Below are positions 17,856-27,310 of a stretch of 64,000 nucleotides of DNA, piece by piece. The notes beneath the pieces are model-generated. The model did no database searches and was not told the DNA's origin. It was given only the letters and a program-made list of their open reading frames with translations. The stretch lies in contig NZ_JATV01000005.1 of the NCBI RefSeq assembly GCF_000611675.1, positions 124,001-188,000 on the forward strand. Direction: 5' to 3'. Numbering within the stretch: position 1 is the stretch's first letter; the number at the start of each line of letters is the position of its first letter. Both the position numbers and the translations under genes were made by a program. Origin of the DNA: Flavobacterium succinicans LMG 10402. GTDB taxonomy: Bacteria; Bacteroidota; Bacteroidia; Flavobacteriales; Flavobacteriaceae.

Positions 17856-19718
17856 TTATCCTTTTAACCACAATTGGTTTAAAGCTTGTTTAGACGTATC
17901 TGTATAGCGGAATCCATCGCCTTCTGATGTATTTAATATTACTGACCCACTCAATTGTTTTTCGCTACCATTTCGAATAATTTTCGCCTTAAATGGTGCT
18001 CCTACTTCTAACCCATAAACAGGCATCAGTAATTTATTGATGTCTTCTCCGTTTACTGGGATTCCATTTAATTCCATTACTTGGTCATTATTTTCAAAAC
18101 CAATTGCTTTGATAAACTCATTTGAGCCGTCTTTGGCATCTATATAGACATTTTTCTTTTCATCCATTTTTAAGAACATCTTATTATCAAAATAGAATGC
18201 GATTTTAACTGGTATTTGGACTTTAGTGGTAGATACCCCAACTTTTGACAAGTATTCGTTATAATTGATAGGCACTCCTTTTACAATGTGCGTTTGCAAA
18301 AACTCCCCTACTTCTGGATAGGTAATTTTTGTGAACTCTGCTATAAAGGCATTGTCGTCGAAGGGTCTTGTTGGTCCGTATATTTGTGATAATTCACCCA
18401 TAACGCTTAGGATTCCGCGTTTACCGTTACTTTTATCTCTAATAATAACATCCAAGCACATGGCCATCAACGCTCCTTTTTCGTAGACGTTAGGATATTG
18501 TTTTTTCATTGCAGGAACCAAAACGTTTTTACTCATTTCAGTAAACGACAAATCGTCTTTGAAGTAGGTTCTTGAATTCAATAACTTTTCGCTCATCGTA
18601 TTATAAAAAACAGCGGCATCAATCAAACCTTCTTTTACTTGGAATAGATTGGCGAAGTATTCTGTAAAACCTTCATACATCCACAAATGTTGTGACATCT
18701 GCGGTTGATTAAAATCAAAATCGTGTATTTCTTTCGAATGTACTTTAAGCGGTGTTAGTGTATGGAAAAACTCATGAGAAATAACGTGAATCAATTCCGT
18801 TATTTTCATATCATCCTTAAAAGTGGCCGTAGTTGAAGTATTATGTTCTAAAGCCCCCAAACCTTTAGCATCATCGTTGTTCATTGAGGTGATATATACA
18901 AGGATTGCATACTTTTTAGTGGTATTAATCTTGCCCAAGAATTTTTTCTGTGCGGTTATCATTTTCTTTATATCGGGTAGCAGCGCTTGTGAATTAATAC
19001 TTTTATTACGTGGAGAATATACGTGCAAATACACATCCATTCCGTCTACAAAAAATGAAGACACATCTGGTTTGGCATACATAATTGGGCTGTCTACTAC
19101 TTCGGCGTAGCGCGACAATTGAAAAATGTCATTTGTATCACTTTTATCCGTATCGATTAATGCAGTAGTTCCCACTAAATCTTTGGGATGATTTACTGTT
19201 AGTTTATAAGTAAAATCCTTTTGATTGTCAAAATACCCCACAAATCCACAAAGGTTCAGCATAAAATTTTCACCTTGTAAAATATTAGTTCCCGCTGGAG
19301 AAAAAATGGTGGTAGAATTTTCGGCAAATGCTTGCCCTTCTTCAGAATCATAGGTGTCGTTGATTAGGTATTCTACACGATCCAATTGATTGGCATTGGA
19401 GATTGTCCATGTATTGACATCTTTTTTAGTCACCGGAAGTTCTTTTCCTGATGCATCATAGGCCTTGAAATCGTCAACATAACGCCCATAATCAGCAATT
19501 GCATACGTACCGGGAATAATCTTGGCTAATTGATACGAAATTGTTGTTGCCGTAATTTGTGCTGGTTTTATTGTCACTTTCACTTTGTCATTAGACACAT
19601 TCACTAAATCTAATGTAGCTTTTACTTCGTTTTTAGAAGAACGAACTGTATCCTTAGTAGTTGAACAACTCCATATCACTAATTGTAACAGGAGTATCAG
19701 TAATAAATGTTTTTTCAT
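17856..19718 (-). CDS. M61 family metallopeptidase lipoprotein with PDZ domain (paralog 1)
   Basis: A 620-residue paralog of the M61 gene at 14358-16208, with long matching stretches such as EVKATLDLVNVSNDKVKV and GKRGILSVMGELS. It has a lipoprotein signal ending in IWSC (Cys18), the zinc motif HEFFH at 315-319, the third ligand Glu349 in LWMYEGFTEYF, and a C-terminal PDZ-like region (FIKAIGFENNDQVMELNGI). All catalytic residues are intact in both copies, so both are probably active. It is the first gene of the operon M61, secreted protein, CPBP protease, M61, with gaps of 62, 38 and 65 bp. The 414-bp gap upstream should hold the promoter. Confidence 0.93.
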   Translation of the reverse strand: MKKHLLLILLLQLVIWSCSTTKDTVRSSKNEVKATLDLVNVSNDKVKVTIKPAQITATTISYQLAKIIPGTYAIADYGRYVDDFKAYDASGKELPVTKKDVNTWTISNANQLDRVEYLINDTYDSEEGQAFAENSTTIFSPAGTNILQGENFMLNLCGFVGYFDNQKDFTYKLTVNHPKDLVGTTALIDTDKSDTNDIFQLSRYAEVVDSPIMYAKPDVSSFFVDGMDVYLHVYSPRNKSINSQALLPDIKKMITAQKKFLGKINTTKKYAILVYITSMNNDDAKGLGALEHNTSTTATFKDDMKITELIHVISHEFFHTLTPLKVHSKEIHDFDFNQPQMSQHLWMYEGFTEYFANLFQVKEGLIDAAVFYNTMSEKLLNSRTYFKDDLSFTEMSKNVLVPAMKKQYPNVYEKGALMAMCLDVIIRDKSNGKRGILSVMGELSQIYGPTRPFDDNAFIAEFTKITYPEVGEFLQTHIVKGVPINYNEYLSKVGVSTTKVQIPVKIAFYFDNKMFLKMDEKKNVYIDAKDGSNEFIKAIGFENNDQVMELNGIPVNGEDINKLLMPVYGLEVGAPFKAKIIRNGSEKQLSGSVILNTSEGDGFRYTDTSKQALNQLWLKG

Positions 19719-20132
19719 AGTAAAAAATTTTAGAGATAAATTAAGTCGACTGTATCATTAAAATAAAAGAAACTAGGAAGTAAATTTTTATTTTCAATAG
19801 TAGTGAATTTAACATATTATTCTCAATATTAACACGTTACACAAATAAAATTAATCTAATTATAGTTTTTTAAACTAAATTCAACTTAAAAAACCTCATA
19901 AATCTTGGCTTTTTGTTGTTTGTATTAAGAAAATAAACAGTACTGTATTTACTTTTTTCCAAAAACAGGCTGTAGATCTGACTAACAACAACTTAACTTT
20001 AAAACAGTTTTAATTTTAGTCTGAATAAAGTTGTGCATCCTATTAAAGCTTCTTGATTTTATTTTTAAGTGCTACAACTTATATTTATGTAGTTTTTTAT
20101 AACTTACAACAAGTTAATTCTACCCAATCACC
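19719..20132. other. 414-bp gene-free stretch between divergent genes
   Basis: Very AT-rich and expected to hold the promoters of the M61 operon (minus) and the acidic small protein gene (plus). No exact TAnnTTTG box, RNA or repeat could be picked out with confidence. Confidence 0.5.
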
Positions 20133-20657
20133 ATGTCAAGACGAGATCGATTAGAGCAAATGCCATTGTACCAAAAAGCCCTTCAAATTTTAAAAATTAC
20201 GATGGGTTTAGTAGAAATTGTTCCAAAAGACAATGAATACCTTCAAGAAACCACAGTGCGTTTTATGATGGAAAACGCTATGTTGCTAGCGCCAAAAATA
20301 GCGGGAGCTAGCGCTATTGATTTGTACGATTTAAAGATGGAAAATGCTACCCTTGTTCGGAAGGCGGCTAGAGATTTGTATGTACAAGCAGGAAGTTTGA
20401 GCTACGAAGAAAATATTCCCGACCAAGATTATATTCGGTTATTGAGAAGTGAAATCGAAGAGTTCAGGCTTTTGTTTGTGGACTGGGTTGAAAACTTTGA
20501 CCAATGGAATTACATCAAGGACGATTGGGGGTTGTTTAATCCGCCAGGAGTAAGCGCACACGACAAAGACCCTGATGAAGATATTCCGTTTGATCCTGAT
20601 GCTTTTTTTGAGAGTATGAGAGATAGTGAAGAGGAGGAAGACGATGAAGAGGAGTGA
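20133..20657 (+). CDS. Conserved-looking acidic helical protein, function unknown
   Basis: I do not recognise this 174-residue protein. The first 130 residues look helical (YQKALQILKITMGLVEIVP, TTVRFMMENAMLLAPKIAGA, DLYDLKMENATLVRKAARDL, YIRLLRSEIEEFRLLFVDWV), in the manner of a four-helix bundle. The last 30 are strikingly acidic (DPDEDIPFDPDAFFESMRDS followed by EEEEDDEEE). No signal peptide or membrane segment, so it is likely cytoplasmic. It stands alone and is followed by intergenic repeat copy B. Confidence 0.75.
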   Translation: MSRRDRLEQMPLYQKALQILKITMGLVEIVPKDNEYLQETTVRFMMENAMLLAPKIAGASAIDLYDLKMENATLVRKAARDLYVQAGSLSYEENIPDQDYIRLLRSEIEEFRLLFVDWVENFDQWNYIKDDWGLFNPPGVSAHDKDPDEDIPFDPDAFFESMRDSEEEEDDEEE

Positions 20658-20775
20658 AAATGTTGTTGATTCTCTAATTCTGTCAACGTTACGTTTGCAT
20701 CGCGGTTTATTAAAACAATACTTTTCTTAAAACGATATTGCTGATTTTTTTGTTATGAAAACAAAAAGTCTCGCC

Positions 20776-20861
20776 TAGCCCCGATGGCAGTGAAAATCCT
20801 CTTGTGCCGGGGTTCGGCATAAGAGATTGAAACGTACAGCGGGACGACTCGTGAGGTGCGC
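20776..20861 (+). repeat. Intergenic repeat family 1, copy B
   Basis: Reads TAGCCCCGATGGCAGTGAAA, ATCC, arms TCTTGTGCCG and CGGCATAAGA around GGGTT, then GATTGAAACGTACAGCGGGA and CGACTCGTGAGGTGCGC. The arms differ from copy A but still pair (one G-T), while loop and outer flanks are shared. It lies between convergent genes, 26 bp from the end of the EamA gene. Confidence 0.85.
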
Positions 20862-20887
20862 AAAGATTTGGTGCTCCTAGAAAAAAA

Positions 20888-21769
20888 TTACGCTTGTAAT
20901 TGGGCATACGTGAGTAGGACAATGGTTAATAAGGCCAAGAAAATCCCCAAATAGTTCTTCTTGGAAAGTTTTTCTTTAAAAACCAATACGCCAATGAGAC
21001 TGCCCAACACGATGACGCCCATATTCATACCTGCAAAAACAGTAGACGGATTTTCGGAAAAAGCTTGGTGCGCCTTGAGGTAAAAATAGATGTTTCCAAA
21101 ATTGAATACGCCTACTGCTATTCCCCAAAGGGCATTGATACTCGCATTTTTTTGGTGTTGGATGAAAATTTCGTAGCCCACTACTCCACTCATAATCACC
21201 AATGCCAACGCAAAAATGACTAAAAGCGAGGTGGTAAAAGGCAGTTGGGTTTGCAAGGCGATTTGTTTGAACAAAATATCGATGACTCCAAAACCCAGCA
21301 ACACCATAGCAGGATAGCCCCAATTGGAGTTGCTATTGGCTGTAGGCTTAGACAAAATAAGCAGCAGGGCTGGAAATCCTATGCCAAAAGCCATGACTTT
21401 GAGGGTACTAAATTGCTCTCCAAAAAGCAACCAAGAAGCAAGTAATGGAATAAACAACGACAAGCGCTGAGCAGCATCGGTCTTGACAATACCCATATAG
21501 CGAATGGACTCGGAAAGCAGTAAAAAAACACTCGGCAACAGCAGTCCGAGAGCAAGATACAACGGCCAAGGCGCTTGTTCAAGTAGCGTATCGAATTGTG
21601 GTGGAAAACAAAAATAACAAAGCAACAAGGCAATCGCATAATTGGTCGCAATAATGGCTTTACTGTTGAAAGCGGCGTGATTCCTAAACCACTTGAAAAG
21701 GACGCCCACGGTAACACTGCAAACGATACTTAGAATTAAAAAGAGCATAACAATTGGATTATCCACCAA
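20888..21769 (-). CDS. EamA/DMT family transporter
   Basis: A 293-residue inner-membrane protein with about ten hydrophobic segments arranged as two five-helix halves, as in drug/metabolite transporters of the EamA type. Recognisable parts are MLFLILSIVCSVTVGVLFKW at the N-terminus, SESIRYMGIVKTDAAQRLSL in the first half and VFAGMNMGVIVLGSLIGVLV followed by FKEKLSKKNYLGIFLALLTI at the end. Glu/Lys-rich FKEKLS before the last helix is typical. The substrate cannot be inferred. It is convergent with the upstream acidic protein gene and divergent from the AsmA-like gene. Confidence 0.85.
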   Translation of the reverse strand: MVDNPIVMLFLILSIVCSVTVGVLFKWFRNHAAFNSKAIIATNYAIALLLCYFCFPPQFDTLLEQAPWPLYLALGLLLPSVFLLLSESIRYMGIVKTDAAQRLSLFIPLLASWLLFGEQFSTLKVMAFGIGFPALLLILSKPTANSNSNWGYPAMVLLGFGVIDILFKQIALQTQLPFTTSLLVIFALALVIMSGVVGYEIFIQHQKNASINALWGIAVGVFNFGNIYFYLKAHQAFSENPSTVFAGMNMGVIVLGSLIGVLVFKEKLSKKNYLGIFLALLTIVLLTYAQLQA

Positions 21770-21850
21770 AAATACAAATTCTATTGTGGTTTTCTTTCTG
21801 TAAAGAAAGGCATAGTTTGCGTTTTACTTCCGTAAGTGGCTTCAGTTGAT

Positions 21851-21858
21851 TATATTTG
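21851..21858 (+). promoter_or_regulatory. -7 box before the AsmA-like gene
   Basis: TATATTTG matches TAnnTTTG. It overlaps the in-frame TTG at 21856, which argues that translation starts at the ATG at 21898, 39 bp after the box. Confidence 0.55.
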
Positions 21859-21897
21859 ATTCAAAATGAAGCCTTTTCAATTCCAAAACATTTTACT

Positions 21898-24324
21898 ATG
21901 ACAGAAAAATGGTGGCCAATAGGCAAAAAAGTGGGTAAAATTATCCTATTCTTGACGATGCTTCTTTTTATTGGCTATGGTGCTTTGGGTTGGTATGTAA
22001 GCGCTCATCATAACGAACTGCTAAAAGAGGTGCGTCGGATTGCCAATGAAAATTGCAAAGGCGAAGTAACAATTGGCGACCTTGAAGTACTCTTTTTTCG
22101 TGGATTTCCCAACATAACCATTGCTATAAAAGAAGTAAGTATCAAAGACAGTTTGTGGGCACAACATAAAAAAACATTGCTAAAGGCGCCTTCGATTTAT
22201 GCCGAAATTCAACCTTGGGCGATATTTTTAAAGAAAATAAAATTAGACCATCTCTCCATCAATGATGCCCAAGTACAACTGTTTTTAGACGCAAAAGGCT
22301 ATAGCAATACGGCTGTTTTTTCTAGTGCACCAAAAACCGATACTACAAGTTCAAGTTCGTTGTCATTGGATTTGAATCACCTAAAATTCAACAATGTTTC
22401 CTTTGTTTCTGACAACCAATTCAAGCATAAAAAATTTGATTTTGTTATCGAAAAACTTCGGATAGAAAAACATACAACTTCAGAAGGTTGGGAAGCTGAT
22501 ATTGCGTTAAACACCTTAGTCAAAAGTTTAACATTTAATACACAACACGGAAGTTTTGCCAAAAACAAAATCATTAAAGGAGCTTTACAAGCAAAATATT
22601 CCGAAAGTAAAGGCTCAATTGCCATTAATACAACTGCTTTATCTATTGGAGAAGATGTTTTTCAAATTCAGTCACATTTTGGGATTAGCAAGACCAACAG
22701 TTCCTTTTCTATTGCTATTACCAATCCAAATATTCGCTGGCAAGCGGCTTATAAATTGTTGTCCGACAACATTAGCAGCAAACTCAAACCTTTTGATTTT
22801 AAAGACCCTTTTGGCGTACAATGCACTATTGTTGGCGACTTGAACAAAGAAGGCGACCCCAACATTCGAGTGGAAGCTAACATCAAAAATAATGACCTGA
22901 GCTACTTCGACCATCAAGTAACCGATTGTACTTTTAAAGGCATTTTTACCAACGAATACCAAAAGAACAAAGGCATAAACGATGAAAATTCGGCAATCTT
23001 ACTCAATGATTTTCGGGGAAAAGTCCATTCGATTCCGTTTACCACCAAAAATATGATGATTTTGGATTTGAAAAAACCCATCGCCTCGGGTGCATTTGTA
23101 AGCCGTTTCAATTTAGAACAACTGAATCAAACGATAGTGAAACAAACAGTAACTTTTGGAAGCGGTCAAGCAGATTTTCAACTTACGTTCAAAGCTGATG
23201 TGGTGAATTTAGAAATGCAAAAACCGTTACTCATTGGGTCAGTCGTGATTCAAAATGCGAGTGGAACGCATATAAGTTCAAAGAAGAAATTCAAAAATAG
23301 CAGTGTTGATTTATCCTTTACTTCAAAAGAATTGAAAGTCAATAAAATCGTATTGAACACCCAAAATAGTGCCTTACTGATGAAAGGTCAGTCCGCTAAT
23401 TTTTTAAATTTTTACTATGATACACCAGAAAAAATTATGGTAAATTGGGACATTCAAGCTCGTACAATTGATTTACAAGACTTCAGTTTCGGAAATAAAA
23501 AAGCGGCAAGTCTAAAAAAATCAACTACTATTACTCCTGACTTTATCAATATCTTACATCAATCCAATGCAACAGTTAATTTAAGAGCTGAAAACATTGT
23601 TTATAAAAAATTTAAAGCACGAAATGCGATAGCGCAAATTAATGTAGTTCCCGACCGCACCATCTTAAAAGAGGCTTCGCTACAATTTGGTGGCGGTTCA
23701 TTAATGGTAAACGGAATGGTTTCGTATCAAAACAAAAACAACCACTTCAACGCAAAACTTAACGCAAGTAAAGTAAACAGTGCAGCCTTACTGAGCGCTT
23801 TTGATAATTTTGGTTCCAAAGCACTCACTCCAAAATCCGTTTCGGGTTTAATTTCTGTTTCCGGTGTTTTGGATGGCTACTTTGATAATAACATTACTAT
23901 CGTTAAGCGTTCTCTAACCGGAAATTTAAAACTTAACCTGAATAATGGCGCTTTGAACCAATTTGAACCTTTGCAAAGAATTGGAAAATACGCCTTCCCG
24001 TTTCGGAATTTTAATCGCGTAACTATTAATCCTCTTGCAATCAACATTGTTTTTAAAAATGGTTTTGCCAACATTGCTCCTACTCCAATAAACACATCTG
24101 TATTCAATTTTGATTTAGCAGGAAGTTATGGTTTTTATGGAGATTCTAATATGCAACTCGATGTTCATTTGCGAGACCCTGCAAAGGATAAAGAGATAAC
24201 CAATAAAAAAGTAGTCCAAGAAAACAGAAAGAAAGGCATCACCCTACACCTTCAAGCCATTGAAGAAGGTAATGCACCGTTTAAAATCAAACTGCGCTAC
24301 AAAAAAAACGAAAAACTGCAATAA
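21898..24324 (+). CDS. AsmA-like family protein
   Basis: An 808-residue envelope protein with one N-terminal membrane segment (IILFLTMLLFIGYGALGWYV) and a long beta-rich extracytoplasmic region. The opening after the anchor, RRIANENCKGEVTIGDLEVL, followed by FPNITIAIKEVSIKD and APSIYAEIQPWAIFLKKIKL, is the classic AsmA N-terminus; the C-terminal third shows the AsmA_2 pattern ISVSGVLDGYFDNN and NGALNQFEPLQRI. AsmA/TamB-like proteins are thought to form hydrophobic grooves carrying phospholipids between membranes. The ATG at 21898 was chosen over a TTG 42 bp upstream that lies inside a promoter box. Confidence 0.88.
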   Translation: MTEKWWPIGKKVGKIILFLTMLLFIGYGALGWYVSAHHNELLKEVRRIANENCKGEVTIGDLEVLFFRGFPNITIAIKEVSIKDSLWAQHKKTLLKAPSIYAEIQPWAIFLKKIKLDHLSINDAQVQLFLDAKGYSNTAVFSSAPKTDTTSSSSLSLDLNHLKFNNVSFVSDNQFKHKKFDFVIEKLRIEKHTTSEGWEADIALNTLVKSLTFNTQHGSFAKNKIIKGALQAKYSESKGSIAINTTALSIGEDVFQIQSHFGISKTNSSFSIAITNPNIRWQAAYKLLSDNISSKLKPFDFKDPFGVQCTIVGDLNKEGDPNIRVEANIKNNDLSYFDHQVTDCTFKGIFTNEYQKNKGINDENSAILLNDFRGKVHSIPFTTKNMMILDLKKPIASGAFVSRFNLEQLNQTIVKQTVTFGSGQADFQLTFKADVVNLEMQKPLLIGSVVIQNASGTHISSKKKFKNSSVDLSFTSKELKVNKIVLNTQNSALLMKGQSANFLNFYYDTPEKIMVNWDIQARTIDLQDFSFGNKKAASLKKSTTITPDFINILHQSNATVNLRAENIVYKKFKARNAIAQINVVPDRTILKEASLQFGGGSLMVNGMVSYQNKNNHFNAKLNASKVNSAALLSAFDNFGSKALTPKSVSGLISVSGVLDGYFDNNITIVKRSLTGNLKLNLNNGALNQFEPLQRIGKYAFPFRNFNRVTINPLAINIVFKNGFANIAPTPINTSVFNFDLAGSYGFYGDSNMQLDVHLRDPAKDKEITNKKVVQENRKKGITLHLQAIEEGNAPFKIKLRYKKNEKLQ

Positions 24325-24352
24325 AAAAGGGTTTAGCTTTTACACTAAACCC
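24322..24352 (-). terminator. Terminator of the MoxR/VWA unit
   Basis: GGGTTTAG (24329-24336) pairs with CTAAACCC (24345-24352); on the minus strand the stem is followed by TTTTTTAT. It overlaps the stop codon of the convergent AsmA-like gene. Confidence 0.85.
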
Positions 24353-24360
24353 TCTCCAAA

Positions 24361-25818
24361 TTATAATTTACTGATGTAACTCCCAAACGGATCCTTGAAC
24401 TGATACCCTTCAGAAAAACGATCTTTGCTCAACTTTTTATACGAAGCCAAGCCCCACAACAAGAATTCTTTCATAAAATAAAAATCCTCCTTCGGTAATT
24501 GAGGCTGGTATTTTTTGATAATAACTTCTAATGGTGTCACACTATCCAAAATAGTTTGATATTCTGAATTCGTGGCATCATCCAATAATTCAAAACCACT
24601 TTCGGCAAAAAACCATTCTAAAGTATCGGTATAGGCTGTTTTTTCTCCTTGTTTTTCCAATTTTTCAATCTTTGGGAAATAGCCCGGGAAAAATGTACGA
24701 ATCGCATCATTGATTAAATGTTGGGCTACCACAGCTGCCCCTTCTTGCTCGCCTTCGTAAACCAACTCCACTTTTCCGGTTATGGCAGGAATAACCCCCA
24801 TAAAATCAGACAAACGAACAGATGTAGTGCTTTCACCCGCTTTTAAAGCACGACGCTCGGCAGTACTAATCAGATTTTCGTAGGCCGTGATACTCATTCT
24901 AGCACTCACCCCACTTTTAGGATCAATAAAATCGCTATCACGAGCTTCAAAGCTAATTTGTTCCAACAAATCTTTGGCTAAAGCAGGAACATACACCACA
25001 TCGGTTTGACTGCTTTCTAACTTGGCTTCTTGCTGCGTAATAGTGCGAGCAATAGCAATAGTTTCTGGATAATGCGTTAAAATTTGAGAACCTATACGGT
25101 CTTTCAATGGCGTAACAATACTCCCACGATTGGTGTAATCTTCTGGATTGGCGGTAAAAACAAACTGCATATCCAAAGCCATTCTTAACTTATAGCCTCG
25201 AATTTGAATATCACCTTCTTGCAAAATATTAAACAGCGCTACTTGAATTCTAGCTTGTAAATCGGGTAATTCATTGATGACGAAAATACAGCGATTCGCT
25301 CTTGGAATCATACCAAAATGAATCACACGATCATCCGCATACGACAATTTTAGATTCGCCGCCTTGATCGGATCGACATCGCCAATTAAATCGGCTACTG
25401 TTACATCGGGTGTCGCTAATTTTTCATAAAAACGCTCACTTCTTGGCAACCAATCTATGGGCGTTGCATCGCCTAACTCGGCAATCAAATCCTTGGCGTA
25501 ACGAGAAATAGGGCGGAAAGGATCATCATTAATCTCAGAACCCGCCACAAATGGAATGTATTCGTCCAATAATTCGACCATCTTTCTAGCCAAACGAGTT
25601 TTGGCTTGCCCGCGAAGTCCTAGCAAATTGATATTGTGTTTCGACAAAATAGCACGCTCCAACTCTGGAATCACCGAATTTTCAAATCCGTGTACCCCTT
25701 CAAAAGTCGGAATACCTGCTTGCAATTTCTTCCTCAAATTATCGCGCAATTCTTCTTTAATCGTTCTTGGTTGATAACCCGATTGTTTTAATGCACCTAA
25801 AGTTGTTATATCCTTCAT
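24361..25818 (-). CDS. MoxR-type AAA+ ATPase (magnesium chelatase ChlI-like)
   Basis: A 485-residue cytoplasmic AAA+ protein. Walker A is GLRGQAKTR (67-75), the sensor and Walker B region reads ANRCIFVINELPDLQARIQV, with Asn where classical Walker B has Asp, and the chain continues VALFNILQEGDIQIRGYKLR and FTANPEDYTNRGSIVTPLKDR. The FVINEL form is what I remember for this ChlI-like subfamily. MoxR ATPases act as chaperones that remodel partners, usually through a VWA protein. The VWA gene lies immediately upstream (its stop is 97 bp before this start), the classic MoxR/VWA pair. Its client protein is not identified. Confidence 0.9.
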   Translation of the reverse strand: MKDITTLGALKQSGYQPRTIKEELRDNLRKKLQAGIPTFEGVHGFENSVIPELERAILSKHNINLLGLRGQAKTRLARKMVELLDEYIPFVAGSEINDDPFRPISRYAKDLIAELGDATPIDWLPRSERFYEKLATPDVTVADLIGDVDPIKAANLKLSYADDRVIHFGMIPRANRCIFVINELPDLQARIQVALFNILQEGDIQIRGYKLRMALDMQFVFTANPEDYTNRGSIVTPLKDRIGSQILTHYPETIAIARTITQQEAKLESSQTDVVYVPALAKDLLEQISFEARDSDFIDPKSGVSARMSITAYENLISTAERRALKAGESTTSVRLSDFMGVIPAITGKVELVYEGEQEGAAVVAQHLINDAIRTFFPGYFPKIEKLEKQGEKTAYTDTLEWFFAESGFELLDDATNSEYQTILDSVTPLEVIIKKYQPQLPKEDFYFMKEFLLWGLASYKKLSKDRFSEGYQFKDPFGSYISKL

Positions 25819-25915
25819 TGATGGTATTTTTGTTTTGATTCGCTTTTACTAATTTCTATTTTCTGACTTCTATTTTCTTCTTTCTGAACACTGCCGTCTG
25901 CCTTCTGAACACTCC

Positions 25916-27034
25916 CTACTTAATCCGCTTCTTTCGATTCGCCTCATAATCCTCAAAAATCATTTCACCCAATCCTTTCAAACCCGTATAAAAGGCTTTT
26001 CCTTGATTGGCTTCGGTAAAATAGGTCACAAACTTTTGCAAATACGGATCATTTGCTATCATAAAAGTGGTGATAGGAATGTGTAATTTTCTGGCTTGTT
26101 GCGCCTGAGTGTAGCACTTGTCAACAATGTATTGGTCTAAGCCATTACTATTCATATAATACGAGCCATCTTTCTCCCGAACACAACTTGGTTTCCCGTC
26201 GGTAATCATAAAAATTTGTTTGTTGGTGTTGCGTTTTCTTCGGAGTAAATCCATAGCCAATTGCAAACCTGCAACAGTATTAGTATGATAAGGTCCGACT
26301 TTTAGATACGGTAAATCCTTAATCGCAATCGTCCAAGCATCATTTCCAAAAACCAAAATATCCAAAGTATCTTTTGGATAACGTGTTGTAATCAATTCGG
26401 CCAAGGCCATAGCTACTTTTTTGGCAGGCGTGATGCGGTCTTCGCCGTACAAAATCATACTATGGCTAATGTCAATCATCAAAACCGTACTCATTTGGGC
26501 TTTGTACTGCGTGTCCTCGACCACCAAGTCGTTTTCTGTAAGTTTAAAATCAGCTACCCCATTATTGATTTGGGCATTGCGCAAACTTTCTGTCAGCGAA
26601 ATACGTTCCAAACTATCGCCAAAATGAAACTCTCGAAACTCACCCGTATGTTCATCGCCATTGCCACTGTGTTTCGTTTTATGATTACCATTCCCGGAGC
26701 GCTTCATGTTCCCAAAAATAGTATCCAGCGCTTGCTGTCGGATGGCGCGTTCAGTTTTGGCTGTAATGCCCGTTCCAGTTGTACCGTCGTCTTTCAATTC
26801 CTCACGGATGTAGCCTTTTTTCTTTAAATCTTCAATAAAATCATCAATGGTATAACTGGCATCGGTCAATTTATATTCCTTGTCCAATTCGCGCAGCCAA
26901 GCAATCGCCTCGTCAAAATCGCCCGAAGTATGCGTAATCAATTCTTTAAAAATAGGAAACAAACGGTCAAACGGCGACTGAAATGGCGCTTCATACGTCT
27001 TAAAATAAAATCCAGCATGGTTTTGGTTTTTCAT
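25916..27034 (-). CDS. VWA domain protein, partner of the MoxR ATPase
   Basis: A 372-residue protein starting at ATG 27034 (MKNQNHAGFYFKTYEAPFQS); the longer frame uses TTG codons. It has an N-terminal helical part, then a VWA domain with a complete MIDAS site: DISHS (DxSxS), a Thr in HTNTVAGLQ, and the ITDGKPS aspartate. No signal peptide or membrane segment, so it should be cytoplasmic. A low-complexity stretch (GNMKRSGNGNHKTKHSGNGD) sits before the VWA part. It is followed by the MoxR ATPase gene on the same strand, so the pair is likely co-transcribed. Related pairs insert metals or assemble enzyme complexes. Confidence 0.9.
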   Translation of the reverse strand: MKNQNHAGFYFKTYEAPFQSPFDRLFPIFKELITHTSGDFDEAIAWLRELDKEYKLTDASYTIDDFIEDLKKKGYIREELKDDGTTGTGITAKTERAIRQQALDTIFGNMKRSGNGNHKTKHSGNGDEHTGEFREFHFGDSLERISLTESLRNAQINNGVADFKLTENDLVVEDTQYKAQMSTVLMIDISHSMILYGEDRITPAKKVAMALAELITTRYPKDTLDILVFGNDAWTIAIKDLPYLKVGPYHTNTVAGLQLAMDLLRRKRNTNKQIFMITDGKPSCVREKDGSYYMNSNGLDQYIVDKCYTQAQQARKLHIPITTFMIANDPYLQKFVTYFTEANQGKAFYTGLKGLGEMIFEDYEANRKKRIK

Positions 27035-27128
27035 CGCAAACAACAAATAGGATTAGGAATCACAATACTTTCAATACAAACTTCACTCCTATTTTGGAGC
27101 AGAAACAATAGGCTTTTTAGCCAGCATC

Positions 27129-27198
27129 GTCCCGTCATCCGCTATATCTTTTTCTTTTTAAAGAAAAAAGAAAAAGGATGCCGCTACTACCGGGGCTA
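27129..27198 (-). repeat. Intergenic repeat family 1, copy C
   Basis: On the minus strand: TAGCCCCGGTAGTAGCGGC, ATCC, a long A/T hairpin with arms TTTTTCTTTTT and AAAAAGAAAAA, then GATATAGCGGATGACGGGAC. The T-rich stem could be mistaken for a terminator, but flanks and architecture match the other copies. It lies between the META-domain gene and the VWA gene, both on the minus strand. Confidence 0.85.
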
Positions 27199-27310
27199 AA
27201 GAGCAACAATTGGCCTTTCGATTGGCAAATTAAAAATACAGCATTTTGATTCGGTTGTCTACCGAACGTTTATTAATTTTAAGTTAAATGCAAAAGAAGG
27301 TAAAAAAACG

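Noticed and set aside
27129..27198. T-rich inverted repeat as a simple terminator of the META-domain gene
   Set aside because: The flanks match the other four copies of repeat family 1; the hairpin continues into conserved sequence instead of ending in a T run.
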